From: Paramecium pentaurelia
Taxonomy: Eukaryota; Ciliophora; Oligohymenophorea; Peniculida; Parameciidae
Length of the DNA stretch: 64,000 nucleotides
Assembly: GCA_905183005.1 (NCBI GenBank)
Contig: CAJJDO010000001.1
Coordinates: 1,180,570-1,244,569, forward strand
Direction of reading: 5' to 3'
A program made the translations under genes and the position numbers. Below, in pieces: positions 49,021 through 60,996 of the stretch. The notes under the pieces are model-generated. The model searched no databases. It saw nothing but the letters and a program-made list of their open reading frames with translations, and had not been told where the DNA came from. Positions within the stretch are counted from its first letter, which is position 1. Every line of letters starts with the position of its first letter.

Positions 49021-51105
49021 TCATGCTTTATGTTTAACAAACCCATTAGATTTATTTCCTGAACCACTCTCTCTTCTTACACCATCCACTAATTGATTTC
49101 TAAGATTTCGAGACTCTTATTATGCTTTCTATAATTATTCCTCTAAAATATTGTTTTACTCAATTATCTATTCTAATTGCTCATTCAATTTATTGATCTA
49201 TTCCTTTAAACCTTAAATTTTCTTAATTACATTCAAATACTTTCTATTTTTGCTAATTCCTTTTAAACTCTCTCATTTTACTTTTCACCATTTTATACAC
49301 TCTTCACATATTTATCTTTCCAAATTTCAATCTCTCTCAAATTCTCTTAAATCTTAATTTCCTAACATTATTTATCCTTCACTAAATTCTCATTCATAAT
49401 TTTAAGTTTCTCCATTTAAGTTCTAACCTATTCATTTTCAATTAGCAAATCTATATTATAACTATTAATACTTGCAATTCTATTTTCTAATGTTTTAATC
49501 TCATTCTAATATCTTTATGCTTAAGATTTCAACTTCTATTATTCAATTGATAAAGTCTTTATCTATTCTTGAAAAGGTTTCTAACCTTCATTAAATTATT
49601 TTTGTTAATTCTATAATTCAATTTTCATTTAATCTTAAACTTATTTGACTTCTTAGGCACATTCCAATTTATTCTATTAAATCTCATTATCTTTCTCATA
49701 AATAACCTATTTCACTTATTCTTATAATTAATTAATTTTTTAATTCTTCTCTTTAATTTCTAAATTCTATAAATCAATCTTTTCTTATAATTTCTTAATT
49801 TTATTATCTAATTCAGTTAATTTAGTTTATTCCACTCTTAATTTTAAATCATCTACACTTTTCTCCCTTAATCTTGTTGGTAGTTATTTCAATTATTATT
49901 ATAATTCTTCTACTTTTGATTCATTAATTTATTGTGTTTCCAATAATTTTTCATTAGCCTTTTCTAATTATTACATTTTTCCTTTATTATTAATTTCATC
50001 TTTTCTTATTCTCTATTATAATAAAAAATTCTATTCACTCAATTAATTATTTTTCTTTAGCAATTTTTCATATTCTTAATTAATATCATCAGTTTATCCT
50101 TAAAGCGACTTATATTTTGACATTTCAGATTAATTATTTTAAATAGAATTTCTGGCTGATTTCAATTCATCAACAAATTTTTTACTTGAATTATATAGAT
50201 TTTAAGTTGCCTTTAAATTATTAATAATGTCTATTTTTTCTTAAATTTCCTATTTATGTTATTCCTTTAATTTTTACACATCTATCTAATGATTTTCATT
50301 TATTATTTTAATCTTTTATTAAAACTTATCTTCTTAATAAACTTTAGCTTCATTTTCCTTATTCTTCTCTATTCCTATTGCTTTCTATAAATTAGAGTTT
50401 TCCTCCAATAGTAACTGTATTTTACGTGTTAAGTCTTATATCTTAGATTATAGTTCACTATTATGTAAAGTTAAAATTTCAATCTCAGTTCCTCTCTTAT
50501 TTGCAAGAACACCTAATGAAATATCAGTTGAACATTGTTTTTCTAGATGTGTTAATTTATCTTTTAATTCTTCTATAAGATGATTTTTATCTTTGATTTA
50601 ATCTTCATATTAATGTAACTAATGTTTAACTTTAATTGATTACTTTAATTTTGTATTATTAGATTTCATCATTTAATCTTTTTTCACAAATAAAACGATC
50701 TTTTATTTATTATTCTAATTTTTAAATAGTATCTGTCATATCCATTGATTAATTATTTCTTTAGATCTCTAATAATTATACTACTTTATCATTTTCTTCC
50801 AACAACATTCCAATTTATTAATCTTTCTTTTCTCCAAGTATACGCATCTATCTAACATCATTAAGTGCATCTTAAAATTATCTACCTATTTATAATGTTT
50901 CTTATGTAGCTTCTTCTAATTAAGATTATTATCTCTAAATAACATGTTCCTATTATTTCAATTTCATTTCCAACTCATTAATTCTCCTCTCCAAAACCTT
51001 CCTATTAGCTGATTCTTTAGAAACCTCTGAAACTTCTTTAATGATTCGAGAAGGACTTTAATATAAAGAAATTTGACTTCCATTATTTTTGATATGCATA
51101 CTCAT
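49021..51105 (-). CDS. long coiled-coil protein
   Basis: Exons 51105-50644, 50618-49241 and 49211-49021 (introns 25 nt TAG and 29 nt AAG) give 676 residues. A short S-rich head (SQISLYQSPSRIIKE) is followed by nearly continuous coiled coil from about residue 25 to 630, rich in Q, E, K and L, and a small basic tail (GSGNKSNGFVKHKA). It has no membrane helix or enzymatic motif. The shape suggests a cytoskeletal, basal-body or Golgin-like tether. I cannot assign a family from the sequence. Its stop is 43 bp from the start of the PTB-like gene on the same strand. Confidence 0.75.
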
Positions 51106-51179
51106 TTACAACTGTAGTTTTATTAATAAATTATATAAAATAATCACATATTTGAAGATTTAATTACAATAAACAAAAT

Positions 51180-52825
51180 TCAATTATCAGAATCATCATC
51201 TTAATTATCTTATTCCTCTACTTCCTCTTAATAATTTTCAGGATCTCCTTCATATTCACTTAAACCTTCATAATCCTCTTAAGCAACATCATCTTTTTTC
51301 TTATCCTCCTTATACTTTCTTATTTCATCTAATACAAATTCTTATTCTTTTTCATCATCAATCTCTTATTCTGATTCTTCAAGTTCTTCACCTGCTTATT
51401 ATCTCTATTTCTCAGACATAACTTTTTATTTAATTAATTCTTCCTATTCATAAATCAATCTTTATGCTTCACTCTATAAATTACTTTCTCCCTTTCCACC
51501 TTTATTATGTTATTCAATTAATCTAATTAAGTCTTTAACTTTTATTTTATTTCCCACAAAACCAAAATCTTCTGAAATTCTTTTCAATTATTTCTCTAAA
51601 AATAAAGTGTATTCATAAAACCATTTTTCATTTGAAAATATTGATAAGTATATTACAATCTTATTGATAATCTATTAACAAAAATCAGCCCAAAAAGTTC
51701 CAGATTATTTATATTTTGGTTTAATAGATATATTGATCTAAAAATCATATGGTTTAACACTACTCTTCAATTTTCTCCTTTTTAATTCTGCACAATTTAA
51801 CATTCTAAGAAGATAACTCAATAGATTTTAATTGACCTTATATACCTAAGACACTTTTATTAGGATATCAATCAATTATAATTAAAAAGTATAATTCTCT
51901 ATGCAAGGATAAAAATCTAAAATAGATTAAGCTATTTGAATAAATGGTGGCATCAAATCAGCCAATTAATTCTCTCTCTTATGAGTACAAATTACTTGAG
52001 ACCATAATTTTAATACATTTAAAGTTTATTAATTGTAAATAGATAATACATTTTATTGATTCTTTGTAACACTAGCATCTCTAATCTTTTTTACCAATTT
52101 TTATAAACTTAAATACACTACTTAATAAGCTTGATTCATATTCATATTACACAATTCAGTTATACAATTTATCATAAAATTAATAGCTTCATAATTTCTC
52201 CAAAGTACATGTTTAGCTGATTCCAAATATTTCTCATAAAATTTCTATATTATATATATATACATATATATACTTTCAAAATGTCTTATTATTAATGATC
52301 TGCCATAGATTAGAATACCTTTCTAACCTATACAAATGCTTACAATTTTATTTATAATGATAAGTGATCACCCCATATTTATATTAACAACTTTAATGCC
52401 TTCTTTTATAAGCTATCAAATGCTGTTAATACAATATTCAAATTGCCCAAAGCTCTTATCACAAATAAAATTGTTCCCTCTTATGCTTCTTATGTCTCTA
52501 TAGTATGTTCCAAAAAATTCATTGCTTTTATGAAAAACCCTCTTATTATAACCTAATGAATATGAGACTCAATATGTTCTCTCTTAAATGTTTCAGCATA
52601 ATCCACTTAATAAAAATCTCTTAATATATTTGGAAGTTGTAGCAATGAGAATTAAATAATCTTTGAATAATCTTCAGGTTCTTAACAATACTTTGCAATC
52701 ACTTGATCTGGTTAATCTTCATCTTAATCTCCCTTAGATGCAAGTCTAAAAAGCTTAATTAATAGAGATATGCTCTTAAAATTTGGAGACTCTGTTAATT
52801 TCTCAAAGAGTTGATTAATAATCAT
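51180..52825 (-). CDS. NOC2: nucleolar complex protein 2 (Noc2) homologue
   Basis: Two exons (52825-52274, 52244-51180; 29-nt TAG intron) give 538 residues. The core of the Noc2 family is clear: TLNVLKLWSQVI, ADLMPPFIQIAQSILDFYP, FQLQLIDILIKVS, LKSSVKPYDFQINISIKPKY, SGTFWADFCQQII and WFYEYTLFLEKQLKRISEDF. The C-terminus is strongly acidic (DDEKEQEFVLDE to EEVEEQDNQDDDSDN). Noc2 works with Noc1/Noc3 in nucleolar maturation and export of pre-60S particles. The ATG chosen may not be the true start: the frame is open upstream for about 50 codons (FEIDNLLKQFNVIKQHI) and an additional small exon may extend to about 53,030. Confidence 0.85.
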
Positions 52826-53374
52826 TAATTAAATATGTTACTTGATAACATTAAACTATTTTAATAAATTATCTATTTCAAAATTCTCATTATTACAAGA
52901 CTATTCAACTATAATACATACAAATTTAATGTATATTGTATAACAACTGAATTAATCTTAGTCTAGTCAATAATTTAAAAACATTATGGATCATACATTA
53001 ATTATATTAGAAATATGAATATCAAGAAATCAATTTAAATAAAGATAATGTAGAAATATTAAGAGGATAAATAAAATATCCTTTTCTTTTAAACTAGTTT
53101 ATATTTTATGTAAATAAAATAAAAAATACTAGATTAGTTATACAATTAACTATTAAAAATAATAATTCAAATTAAATCATTTATCCAAATGAATTTATAA
53201 TAACATACTTATATTCAGATAAATCTTTTATAAGGAGAAACATATTCTATATATATATGTTCTTATCAATAATAAGATTATTAAATAATCAATTAAAGTA
53301 AGTGTAATGAAATTACATTAAATAACTTTAAAATTATTGAATATTTTATATTATCTTATTTTATAAAATTCTCA
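52826..53374. other. region upstream of Noc2
   Basis: 549 bp. The part next to Noc2 (to about 53,030) may hold its missing 5' exon; an ATG near 53,028 begins a frame reading MYDPQCFQIIDQTK. The rest, up to the stop of the aspartyl-protease-like gene, is AT-rich with no recognised element. Confidence 0.35.
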
Positions 53375-55213
53375 TCATCGATATTACCCTGGCATGTATT
53401 ATGCTTATGGGTTAATTCCAATTTGATTAGCTCTTTATGGGCTTGAATTATAGAGACCACCTTAATATAGAGGAGGTTGAGCTCTTTAAGGTTGTTATTA
53501 ATAGGTTTGAGGAGCTCCAAACAAGGCTTATTAAGATTATTAATATTATGAATTAAATTGAGGAACTTATTATTATTATTATGATTATTATTATGGTTAC
53601 TAATAATTTACAACAGGTCTTGATAATCCATTCTTATTAGAGTCTACTTAATGTAAATAATCCTAATCATAAGGAGCTTTACTAATATATTTATTATATA
53701 TATAATTACTGCAAACAGTTTACAAGAAGGAATAAAGACAATAAAAGTAACAATACTCCAATAATTGCTGTATAAAGCATTGTATTTTATTTGATATGAA
53801 TTTCATCAGGATTGACTTGATATGAATGAGAAATTGAAATTTGATTTGTATCTTGATTGAATAATACATAATTTTTTCTAAAATAATATAAAAAATATAA
53901 TATTACTTAAAGAATGTGTATGGAATAATAATATTAGGTTTTTCTTATGATAATGTATTTTTATCTGAAATAGTTTTCATTAAAAGATAGCATTAGTTTT
54001 ATTCTCTATGAATATAATCATTCTTAGATAATGGATATGATATTTTATCTTAGAGATTAAATGAGAAGTATATATCTTTATATTTTTCAAATTACTCATC
54101 ATTACAAGGACATTTATATAAACCATCTTATTAAATGCAATCCTAAAATAAAGAATTAAAATACAATTTAGAAATTTTTAATTTCTTTTAAAAAGTTTTA
54201 TATTATTGTACTATCAGCCCAAATAAATCTAGTTGTACTATCGAAAATGGCAGTTCCAGTAGCTATTATATATAAAATAATTATAATACATGCAAAATTT
54301 CCTTCAAGTCCATAAGAAATTTTATTTATCTTTAATGCCCATACTTTCTTACCTACATTAGTAAATTAAGTGAATTTGGATTAAGCAAAATAAGTTTATT
54401 ATTCTCCAATAATCAATAAAGATAAATTATCTTCCAATTTTAATGCAAATGTTGATGCTGGTACATTGTTCAATTGAGAATGGAATCTATTATAATAATA
54501 ATTATATTACTATTAAATTAAGCTATGAGTCTATTATAATGTTGGTTCATTCTTAACTTCACCAACCATAGCATTTTTTTTATTTTTGTATTCTACATAA
54601 TCTGAACCATATGCTAAACCTATAACACCATTTTTGGCTTTAAATTCATATTTAGGATCCTCCTTTGCTTTTAAATTATCAATAAGTCCTAGTCCAACAG
54701 AATTTGCCTTCAATCCCATCAATTCTAAAGAATCCTTATTTCATTAAATTAATTTATACTTGAGTTGCATATGATCCTGTAACTATTACACGTCCACCAT
54801 ATGTATTTTCAGTAGTTAATGGTATTTTTTTTTGATCATCTGTAGTTTTTTAATATTAGCAACTTCCTTCACATTTGAATATTTCTGCATCATTTGGACA
54901 ATTAGTACATTAGTTATTCTCAGTCTATTTTGTATAGACCCAAGAGATATAAGAGGTAGTATCTATTGTTTATTTGAGTTAAGTTTGACCTAAAGTTAAT
55001 GGAATCTGATTTATTAATTAAGAATACTGTTAAAGTGTAATCATCTAAATATTTTTTAGAGTCATCTTCAGTTGCCTTCAATTTATTATTATCAATTGAT
55101 GAACTACTAAAATGTTACTTCCTATGAATTTCAGAAGTAGCTTTCTCAAAATTAATTCTAACTTCAAATGCTGAAATGCTCAGAATTAAAATACAAACTA
55201 ATGCTAGATTCAT
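53375..55213 (-). CDS. membrane-anchored aspartyl-protease-like protein
   Basis: Seven exons (introns 55006-55027 CAG, 54735-54759 AAG, 54263-54289, 54143-54164, 53878-53906, 53682-53709) give 561 residues. A signal peptide (NLALVCILILSISAF) opens a pepsin-like ectodomain: TIDTTSYISWV where the first active-site motif (usually DTGS) sits, a cysteine cluster (CTNCPNDAEIFKCEGSC), KNGVIGLAYGSDY (the family's hydrophobic G-x-x-G-L loop), and TAIFDSTTRFIW at the second active-site motif. A helix (LYTAIIGVLLLLLSLFLLV, about residues 440-458) anchors it, followed by a Q-rich tail of ~100 residues. Both Asp residues are kept but the flanking Gly are replaced, so activity is uncertain. Probably a surface or vacuolar protein. 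Confidence 0.75.
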
Positions 55214-55326
55214 AAATAAATAAATTTGATAAAATTTATTTCTTTTTTGAGATTCAAAATAATTTAAGAAGATATTTATATAGCTAAATTATCAGGTATT
55301 AATAAATATTATAATAAATAAATAAG

Positions 55327-56855
55327 TCATCTCTGCTAATGTAAATTAATCTAATTTAACAAAAATCTTATACTATTTCTTTAACTGTGTCTGCAAGATC
55401 TGGATATTATGATATAATCTCATTAAATATTTAAATAGCTTCTTTATTTTCATTATTAAGTAATAAAATCTATCCTTTTTACAATTTCCCTTTTATATCA
55501 TCTTTAAAAATACTACAGTATTTATCATTATTTTATTTAGCACTTTAAAATTAAGATAAATTCATATAGATTTAGGCTAATAAATATTTAAGCATTTTTC
55601 TTACCTAAATAAAAGTTGGCATGACTGTTTTAATTACATTAATTAAAACATAAAATTGCATTTTCAATTTATTCTTTTTAAAGAGCTATTCTTCCTTTCT
55701 ATAAATCATTTCAATTTACCTTGCATTAAGTAAGCATTTTCATGATTTTCTTTGATTTTTATTATATCAGCAAAATATTCTCCAGCTAGATCATATAATT
55801 ATAATTCAAATAAAGAAATACCTTAAATATTTATATTAGATATACCAGCCTAATATAAACTTTCTATATCTTCTTTATTATTATTGATATTAATCTAAAA
55901 TTATAAAAAAGCCTCTAAATATCTTTTTTCTTCTTGCAATAGTATGCCATACAAAAAACAAAAATTATTTGCATTTTTAAAAACTTTTTTAGCCTTTTCG
56001 CACTCTTAAATTGCAATGTTATTTTATTTCAATTCTCCATATGATAATACTTTAAAAATTTGAGAATTCAAATATTACTTTTATATATCCAAGCTTGTTC
56101 CAAATTTGATTTAATTGATAATGCTTTCTCAAATAATTCTATTGATTGATTATAATTTTTAGCTATAAATTATTACATTCCTTAAATTAATAATATATAT
56201 CTATTTACCCTTTTCATAATATTCCTATGATTTATCTTATTAATTAACAATAGAAACATGTTAAGCTATCTAGGATTGCATTAGAAGTTAAGATTTAAAT
56301 TGGAGTCTTTAATTATGAAATATTAATATACTTGGCTTAAGATAATTCAATTAAATATCCTGTTGATAAATCTAATTTTTTGATAATATTTGATATCATT
56401 ATTTAAGATTAATGATATTAATCTCTTATTTTTATTGAATCAGAAGACTAATAATATTAACTTACATTTGTTCCTTTTTAGGAATTTTCTGATTATATAT
56501 TTTTATTGATAATTGATGACCTATTAATATTGCTTTCTTATAATATTTCTTCTAATTTAAAGTTTCTCTAATTTAAGAATACATCAAATTAACTTTTAAA
56601 TATATTACTTTAATTAGGTTAATCATAAGTTAATAATAATTCTTCAATCTAACCAATACTTATTTTATGTTATTCTATTTTTGATTATAAATATGATTAA
56701 CAATATTCCAGGAATTTCTTTACATATATTGAATTATGTTAAGAATGATAAGTTTATTAACAAATTTTGCACATCAATCTTCTATGTTTACATTTCAAAT
56801 CAATACAAAAAATATCAGATATTTCTTTAACATGATCTTTACAAAATATTGCCAT
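55327..56855 (-). CDS. TPR protein with N-terminal Cys/His zinc-binding head
   Basis: Seven exons (introns 56307-56331 AAG, 56181-56208 AAG, 56050-56078 AAG, 55695-55719 AAG, 55577-55604 TAG, 55351-55373 TAG) give 456 residues. The first ~40 residues contain CKDHVKEI, CIDLKCKHRRLMCKIC and YHSQHN, a B-box-like arrangement of zinc ligands. A coiled-coil or helical spacer follows, then TPR units (QFIAKNYNQSIELFEKALSI, QEEKRYLEAFLQFQ, LYDLAGEYFADIIKI, ALQKEQIENAILCFNQ). The combination, B-box-like head plus TPR array, is common in ciliates and suggests a protein-interaction scaffold. Four of six introns use AAG, and in the one at 55695-55719 a TAG four bases upstream is passed over. Confidence 0.7.
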
Positions 56856-57251
56856 TTCAATTAATAAATATTTTAAGATTAAATAATAAATATTAATTAA
56901 TAAGAAAGTTAATATATATTAATTTATTATAACAAAAAAAATATATTAGAAATTAAATTCTTCTAATATAGATGATATTGAATAGAAACAATATTTAGAA
57001 TAATTGAATTAAGTCATAACTATATTTAAAGAAATGAGAAATATTAAGAAATTAAATATATTCATATGTTTCATTTTCAATTGATTACATGATAACAGTC
57101 ATGATTCAATTTGTTTTATTTTCATAAGATATTTCAATTAATTTATTCAATCTAAGTATTATTAGTGAACTAAATAGAAAATATAAAATAACTATGAAAA
57201 TTATTGAATAATTGATATGAATTTTTGGGATAATGATAATGATAATGAAAT
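56856..57251. other. intergenic region
   Basis: 396 bp between two minus-strand genes. AT-rich; TAA/GATAAT repeats near 57230-57245 and no recognised frame. Confidence 0.4.
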
Positions 57252-58054
57252 TCAATCTTGCATTTAGTGTCTTAGTTTTTATTTCTTCTCAACTTATTTA
57301 TCATAATCTTCTATAAATTTTTCAAATGCAGCTGGATCTACAACAAGAAGTTTGGAAAAACTAAAGAGCCATTCATCAATGTTGACCTAAATGATGATTA
57401 TTACATATTTTATGTACTCCTCTTTCAGGATTGCATAATGCAACTGATTTAATGAAATCCTTAGCATCCTTTTCTGCTTAATTGTCAGTAATAGTATCTT
57501 CAATATACTTATTAAATTTCACTGCCTTAGCATGATCTATATATTTTGAATTATCATAATCGATATCCTCAAAAATAGCTTAGAGTTTTTATTTCTATGA
57601 TTGTTTTAAGACATTAAAGGCCTTACTTTCTGCAGTTAAATTATTTATAAGAGTTCTTATTTCTGTAATTCCATCTCCAGGTCTAAAATATTAATAGAAT
57701 CTTTGAATTACTTTTATCCTGATTAGTTCTTTAAATTTGGATCAGCTTGATTAATAACAAGTAATAAAACAATTTCCTTATTCATTTTCTCAGCTGCAAG
57801 ATGCAAAGGTCCTGATCCTTATGCATTATAAACTTCAAGTGATGCTTCATTCTAAACCAGAAATCTTACAACTTCCAAATGATTGTGAATAATAGCCCAA
57901 AACATTGCAGTATTTCCTTAATCTAGAAAAGCAGAGTACCTTCTTTATCTTGATAATTGATATCAACATTTCCTTAGACTATGGCTCTCTTAATCTCTTC
58001 CAAAGAACCCTTTTAAGCAGATGTAAGGAATTATTCATTATGAAAAGTTTCCAT
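57252..58054 (-). CDS. ankyrin-repeat protein with EF-hand-like C-terminus
   Basis: Four exons (introns 57917-57939 AAG, 57683-57711, 57387-57417) give 239 residues. The N-terminal half holds about three ankyrin units: FLTSAQKGSLEEIKRAIVQG, DKEGNTAMFWAIIHNHLEVV and GSGPLHLAAEKMNKEIVLLL. The C-terminal half contains EDIDYDNSKYIDHAKAVKF, which matches an EF-hand loop (D-x-D-x-D-x-x-x-I), and a second helix-loop (RGVNIDEWLFSFSKLL). A calcium-responsive adaptor is plausible. The AAG acceptor at 57917 restores the ankyrin core (EGNTAMFWA); a TAG six bases upstream would give a 17-nt intron and break the frame. The start codon is 14 bp from the divergent Rab gene. Confidence 0.8.
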
Positions 58055-58068
58055 TAATTTAAATTATT
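58055..58068. promoter_or_regulatory. 14-bp divergent spacer with a palindrome
   Basis: The start codons of the ankyrin (minus) and Rab (plus) genes are only 14 bp apart. The spacer is TAATTTAAATTATT, whose first 12 bases are a perfect palindrome. It may be a shared transcription-start element, but it is equally compatible with simple AT-richness. Confidence 0.45.
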
Positions 58069-58733
58069 ATGTCTCAGAAAAAAGCAGATTTTGATTTTCT
58101 TGTGAAATTGTTAATCATTGGAGATAGTGGAGTTGGTAAAACTTGTTTGTTAATGAGATATTGTGAAAATCTGTTTACAAATAATCATTTGACAACTATT
58201 GGTATTAAAAATTGCCACATTGATAGGAATAGATTTTAAGTTAAAGACAATTGAAGTTGGAGGCAAGAAGGTTAAAATATAAATCTGGGATACTGCTGGT
58301 TAAGAAAGATTTAGAACCATCACTTAAACTTATTACAAGGGAGCTTAAGGAATTATTTTAGTTTATGGAGTTGACGATAGGGTTTCATTTCAAAGGTATT
58401 ATTTAAAAACCATTCTTAAGTATAGAAAATTGGATGAAGTAGATTAATACTCATGCCTAAGAGGGTGTGAGTAAATTGCTAGTTGCAAACAAAAGCGATT
58501 GTGCTGATAGAGTAGTTTAGACTTAAGAAGGTCAAAGATTAGCAGATCAATATGGCATCCCCTTTTTTGAAACCTCTGCTAAAAATGGCACAAATATCTA
58601 TGAAATTTTCAATTCAATTGCCAAAATGGTTATAGATAAACAAAACAAGGATCCTCTTGATCGTCCATCCAATGTTTAATTATCATAGTAACCTTAAAGT
58701 GAAGCTTCAAAAAAATAAGGAGGATGCTGCTGA
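58069..58733 (+). CDS. Rab family small GTPase
   Basis: Three exons (58069-58201, 58227-58395, 58421-58733) give 204 residues. All G motifs are intact: GDSGVGKTC (residues 18-26), effector TTIGIDFK, WDTAGQERF (G3), NKSD (G4) and TSAKNG (G5). The C-terminus ends GGCC, the double-geranylgeranylation site of Rabs. The effector sequence and RFRTIT switch II place it in the Rab1/8/10-like secretory branch. The second intron (58396-58420, 25 nt) must end in AAG, because the TAG five bases further on breaks the G4/G5 frame. It cycles between GDP and GTP and directs vesicle traffic. Confidence 0.93.
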
Positions 58734-59573
58734 CAATTTAAAATATATATTCAAAATATTCAATTGTTTTCTACCTATTATACATTTCTCTTCATTTTTC
58801 CATATAATTTCTTCCTTACATTCTAATTATCTCTTTATTTATTCCTAAAGCTTTTTATTTTCATACAATTATTTCACTCCATATAAATTTCACATTTTTC
58901 TATTTATTTACCATAAAAATAAATCATTCATCTTAAAATAGAGCTAACATTTTTCTTCTTTGTTGATAATTTCACCTTTAAAAAAATAATTCAAAAGAAC
59001 TCTTTTTTTTGGAATATCAACAGTTTTATATATACATTAATTAAATGAAAAAGCAAAGAACAAATTAATAGATAGAATACGCTTAGTTATATATTGTCAA
59101 AATTTAATTGAAAGTATACAGATTACAATATATACAAAAAATATAAAAATTTGAATCTATATCCATTTAGCTAAAAAGAAATATGTAATTATTCTAAAAT
59201 CAGTCTTTAATTTTTGAAATTTTGATTATTAATTATATGTTTATTTTATCAAAATTTGCAAACGTCTTCTTATTATAATTTATAATTATCAAACTTCATT
59301 TTCATGTTAATACTTATAACTTATTTTTATCCTTTTTATAAATCTCTAAATTATTGAACTTTATCAATTTTATTTTTATTTTTCAAAGAGTTTTTCTTTG
59401 TTCTTATCAATTATAGTTACAATATTTTTATAACCTTATTGAATAAATATATAAATGGTGCTTAATTTATAACAATAACAAAAGTAATAATCCTTTTAAG
59501 GTTCTTATTTTTCATCTCAAATTTTTTGTTCTTTTCTATTTATGATTATTTCTAATAATTTATATTATATTTA
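58734..59573. other. intergenic region containing a doubtful ORF
   Basis: 840 bp after the Rab gene. It includes one frame listed separately (59045-59545). The remainder is AT-rich without recognised elements. Confidence 0.4.
59045..59545 (+). CDS. uncertain ORF, 166 codons
   Basis: Open from ATG 59045 to TGA 59543-59545 without introns. The first ~55 residues are K/Q-rich (MKKQRTNQQIEYAQLYIVK); the rest is F/L/I/N-rich and hydrophobic. Because TGA is the only stop and GC is very low here, a frame of this length can occur by chance. It ends 28 bp before the DUF3228 gene. Confidence 0.25.
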
Positions 59574-60214
59574 ATGTAAGCCAAAAGATTAGTTCTTGAT
59601 CCTTTTTGTTATAGACAGTTTGGAAAATAAGGAAGTTAATAAATTCTTTATGAACGAGAGAAATTTGTGGAAAAAGTGAATGAATTATATAAAAGTGAAG
59701 ATTTAAAGGATGGGTATCAATAATTGATTATATTAGTTATGCTCCATTTTGTAAACATATATTTATAGAAAATTTCACAGAGACACCAAATTATATATTG
59801 AAAATAACATAAGAAAATGAGCATTTAATAAGGACAGCATATAAAGCAAGGAATGAAAGAGAAGTATAAATATTAATTAAATTAAAAAAGTTACCTGTAT
59901 TAACTAGATTCATTCCAGCAGAATCTATTTAATTATAGAAAGCGAAATATTTAGATATTATTCTTTATTCAAAAGAATAAATTACTAAAGAAAATAAATC
60001 ATAAGGAGTTGAGGATATTCATGGTGCAATTGATTATGATTTTGGCATAATTTCAATTAAACCATAGGATGAAAATTCTGAAATACCTATGTTACCAATT
60101 ACATCAATGAGAAATTCTTTAGGAACTAAAGAAGGAGGATCAGGAGTAGAGATAAATAGAGAAGAGTATTTAAAATCTGTAGACTTTTGGTCAAAACATA
60201 TATTGGTTGAGTGA
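59574..60214 (+). CDS. DUF3228 family protein
   Basis: Exons 59574-59713 and 59737-60214 (23-nt TAG intron) give 205 residues. Landmarks of the family are all present: LDPFCYRQFGKQG at the N-terminus, GYAPFCKHIFIENF (completed by splicing), YLDIILYSKEQITKE, and the C-terminal block PITSMRNSLGTKEGGSGVEI followed by YLKSVDFWSKH. The family is widespread in eukaryotic microbes, algae and bacteria, and its biochemical function is not established. Full length, no membrane helix. Confidence 0.85.
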
Positions 60215-60231
60215 TATTGATTTAAACATAT

Positions 60232-60973
60232 TCATAACATTTAATCTAATGCCTTAATGGCTTATTTGCGTTTAAGAGGAGCATTATATGGATTTAAGTC
60301 AAGTTCTTATTTACGATCTTTTTATTTATTTTTTCCTAATTATTTAGAAAAATAATCCTCATCAAATTAATATTAATATTTTCTTTTTTCTTCTTTTAAT
60401 TATTTCTCAGTTAATTCTTTCCTTTATTTTTGTACTTTCTCATTTTTAAAGATAACTGGAGCATATAATAGTGTATTTAAGGAACAAATATTAGTTGAAG
60501 GTTGATTTAATGATTATATTGATAATTGATATCTTTGCCTTAAATTATTTTATTCATCAATTTCTTATGAATTGTATTTTTCTTTATATATTGATTCCAT
60601 AACTTATGTAAGTAATCTATTGAGAGATAAATCATTATTGTTATTATTTCTTTTGAAATGCTACAATAAGGATGTACAAGTAATACTCAATGTATCAAGT
60701 GCCATTAATACATGAAAAATGTCTCCTTCTTATCTTCCTTATAATTCATATAATTTTTTTGATTTAGAACCCACATTTCGAATTACTTATTTAAATATTA
60801 TGAAATTACTCTTTATAAAAAATTCAGCTAGAAGATTGATTCCTTGTTCTTGACAACTACTAATACCTGAATTAAGTAGCATTTGTGAAACATATATCTT
60901 CATCTAATTATCATGTGTATTGAAATACCAATTTACCTAAAGATTGCTCTTTTGATCTACTTTATTTAAGCAT
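60232..60973 (-). CDS. TAF8-like histone-fold protein
   Basis: Exons 60973-60929 and 60903-60232 (25-nt TAG intron) give 238 residues. The N-terminal ~80 residues fit a bromodomain-associated histone fold: KIYVSQMLLNSGISSCQEQG, INLLAEFFIKSNFIIFKQV, then a last helix near GDIFHVLMALDTL. The pattern recalls TAF8 or related TFIID/SAGA subunits. The middle is polar; the C-terminus is strongly basic and Q-rich, including KQRKELTEKQLKEEKRKYQ and NPYNAPLKRKQAIKAL. If correct it acts in the general transcription machinery. The subfamily is inferred from fold pattern only. Confidence 0.6.
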
Positions 60974-60996
60974 TTTTAATAATTATTATTATTAAA
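60974..60996. promoter_or_regulatory. 23-bp divergent intergenic spacer
   Basis: The starts of the TAF8-like gene (minus) and the RING gene (plus) are 23 bp apart. The spacer is entirely A/T (ATT repeats). Both genes must use extremely short leaders or promoters inside coding sequence. Confidence 0.45.
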
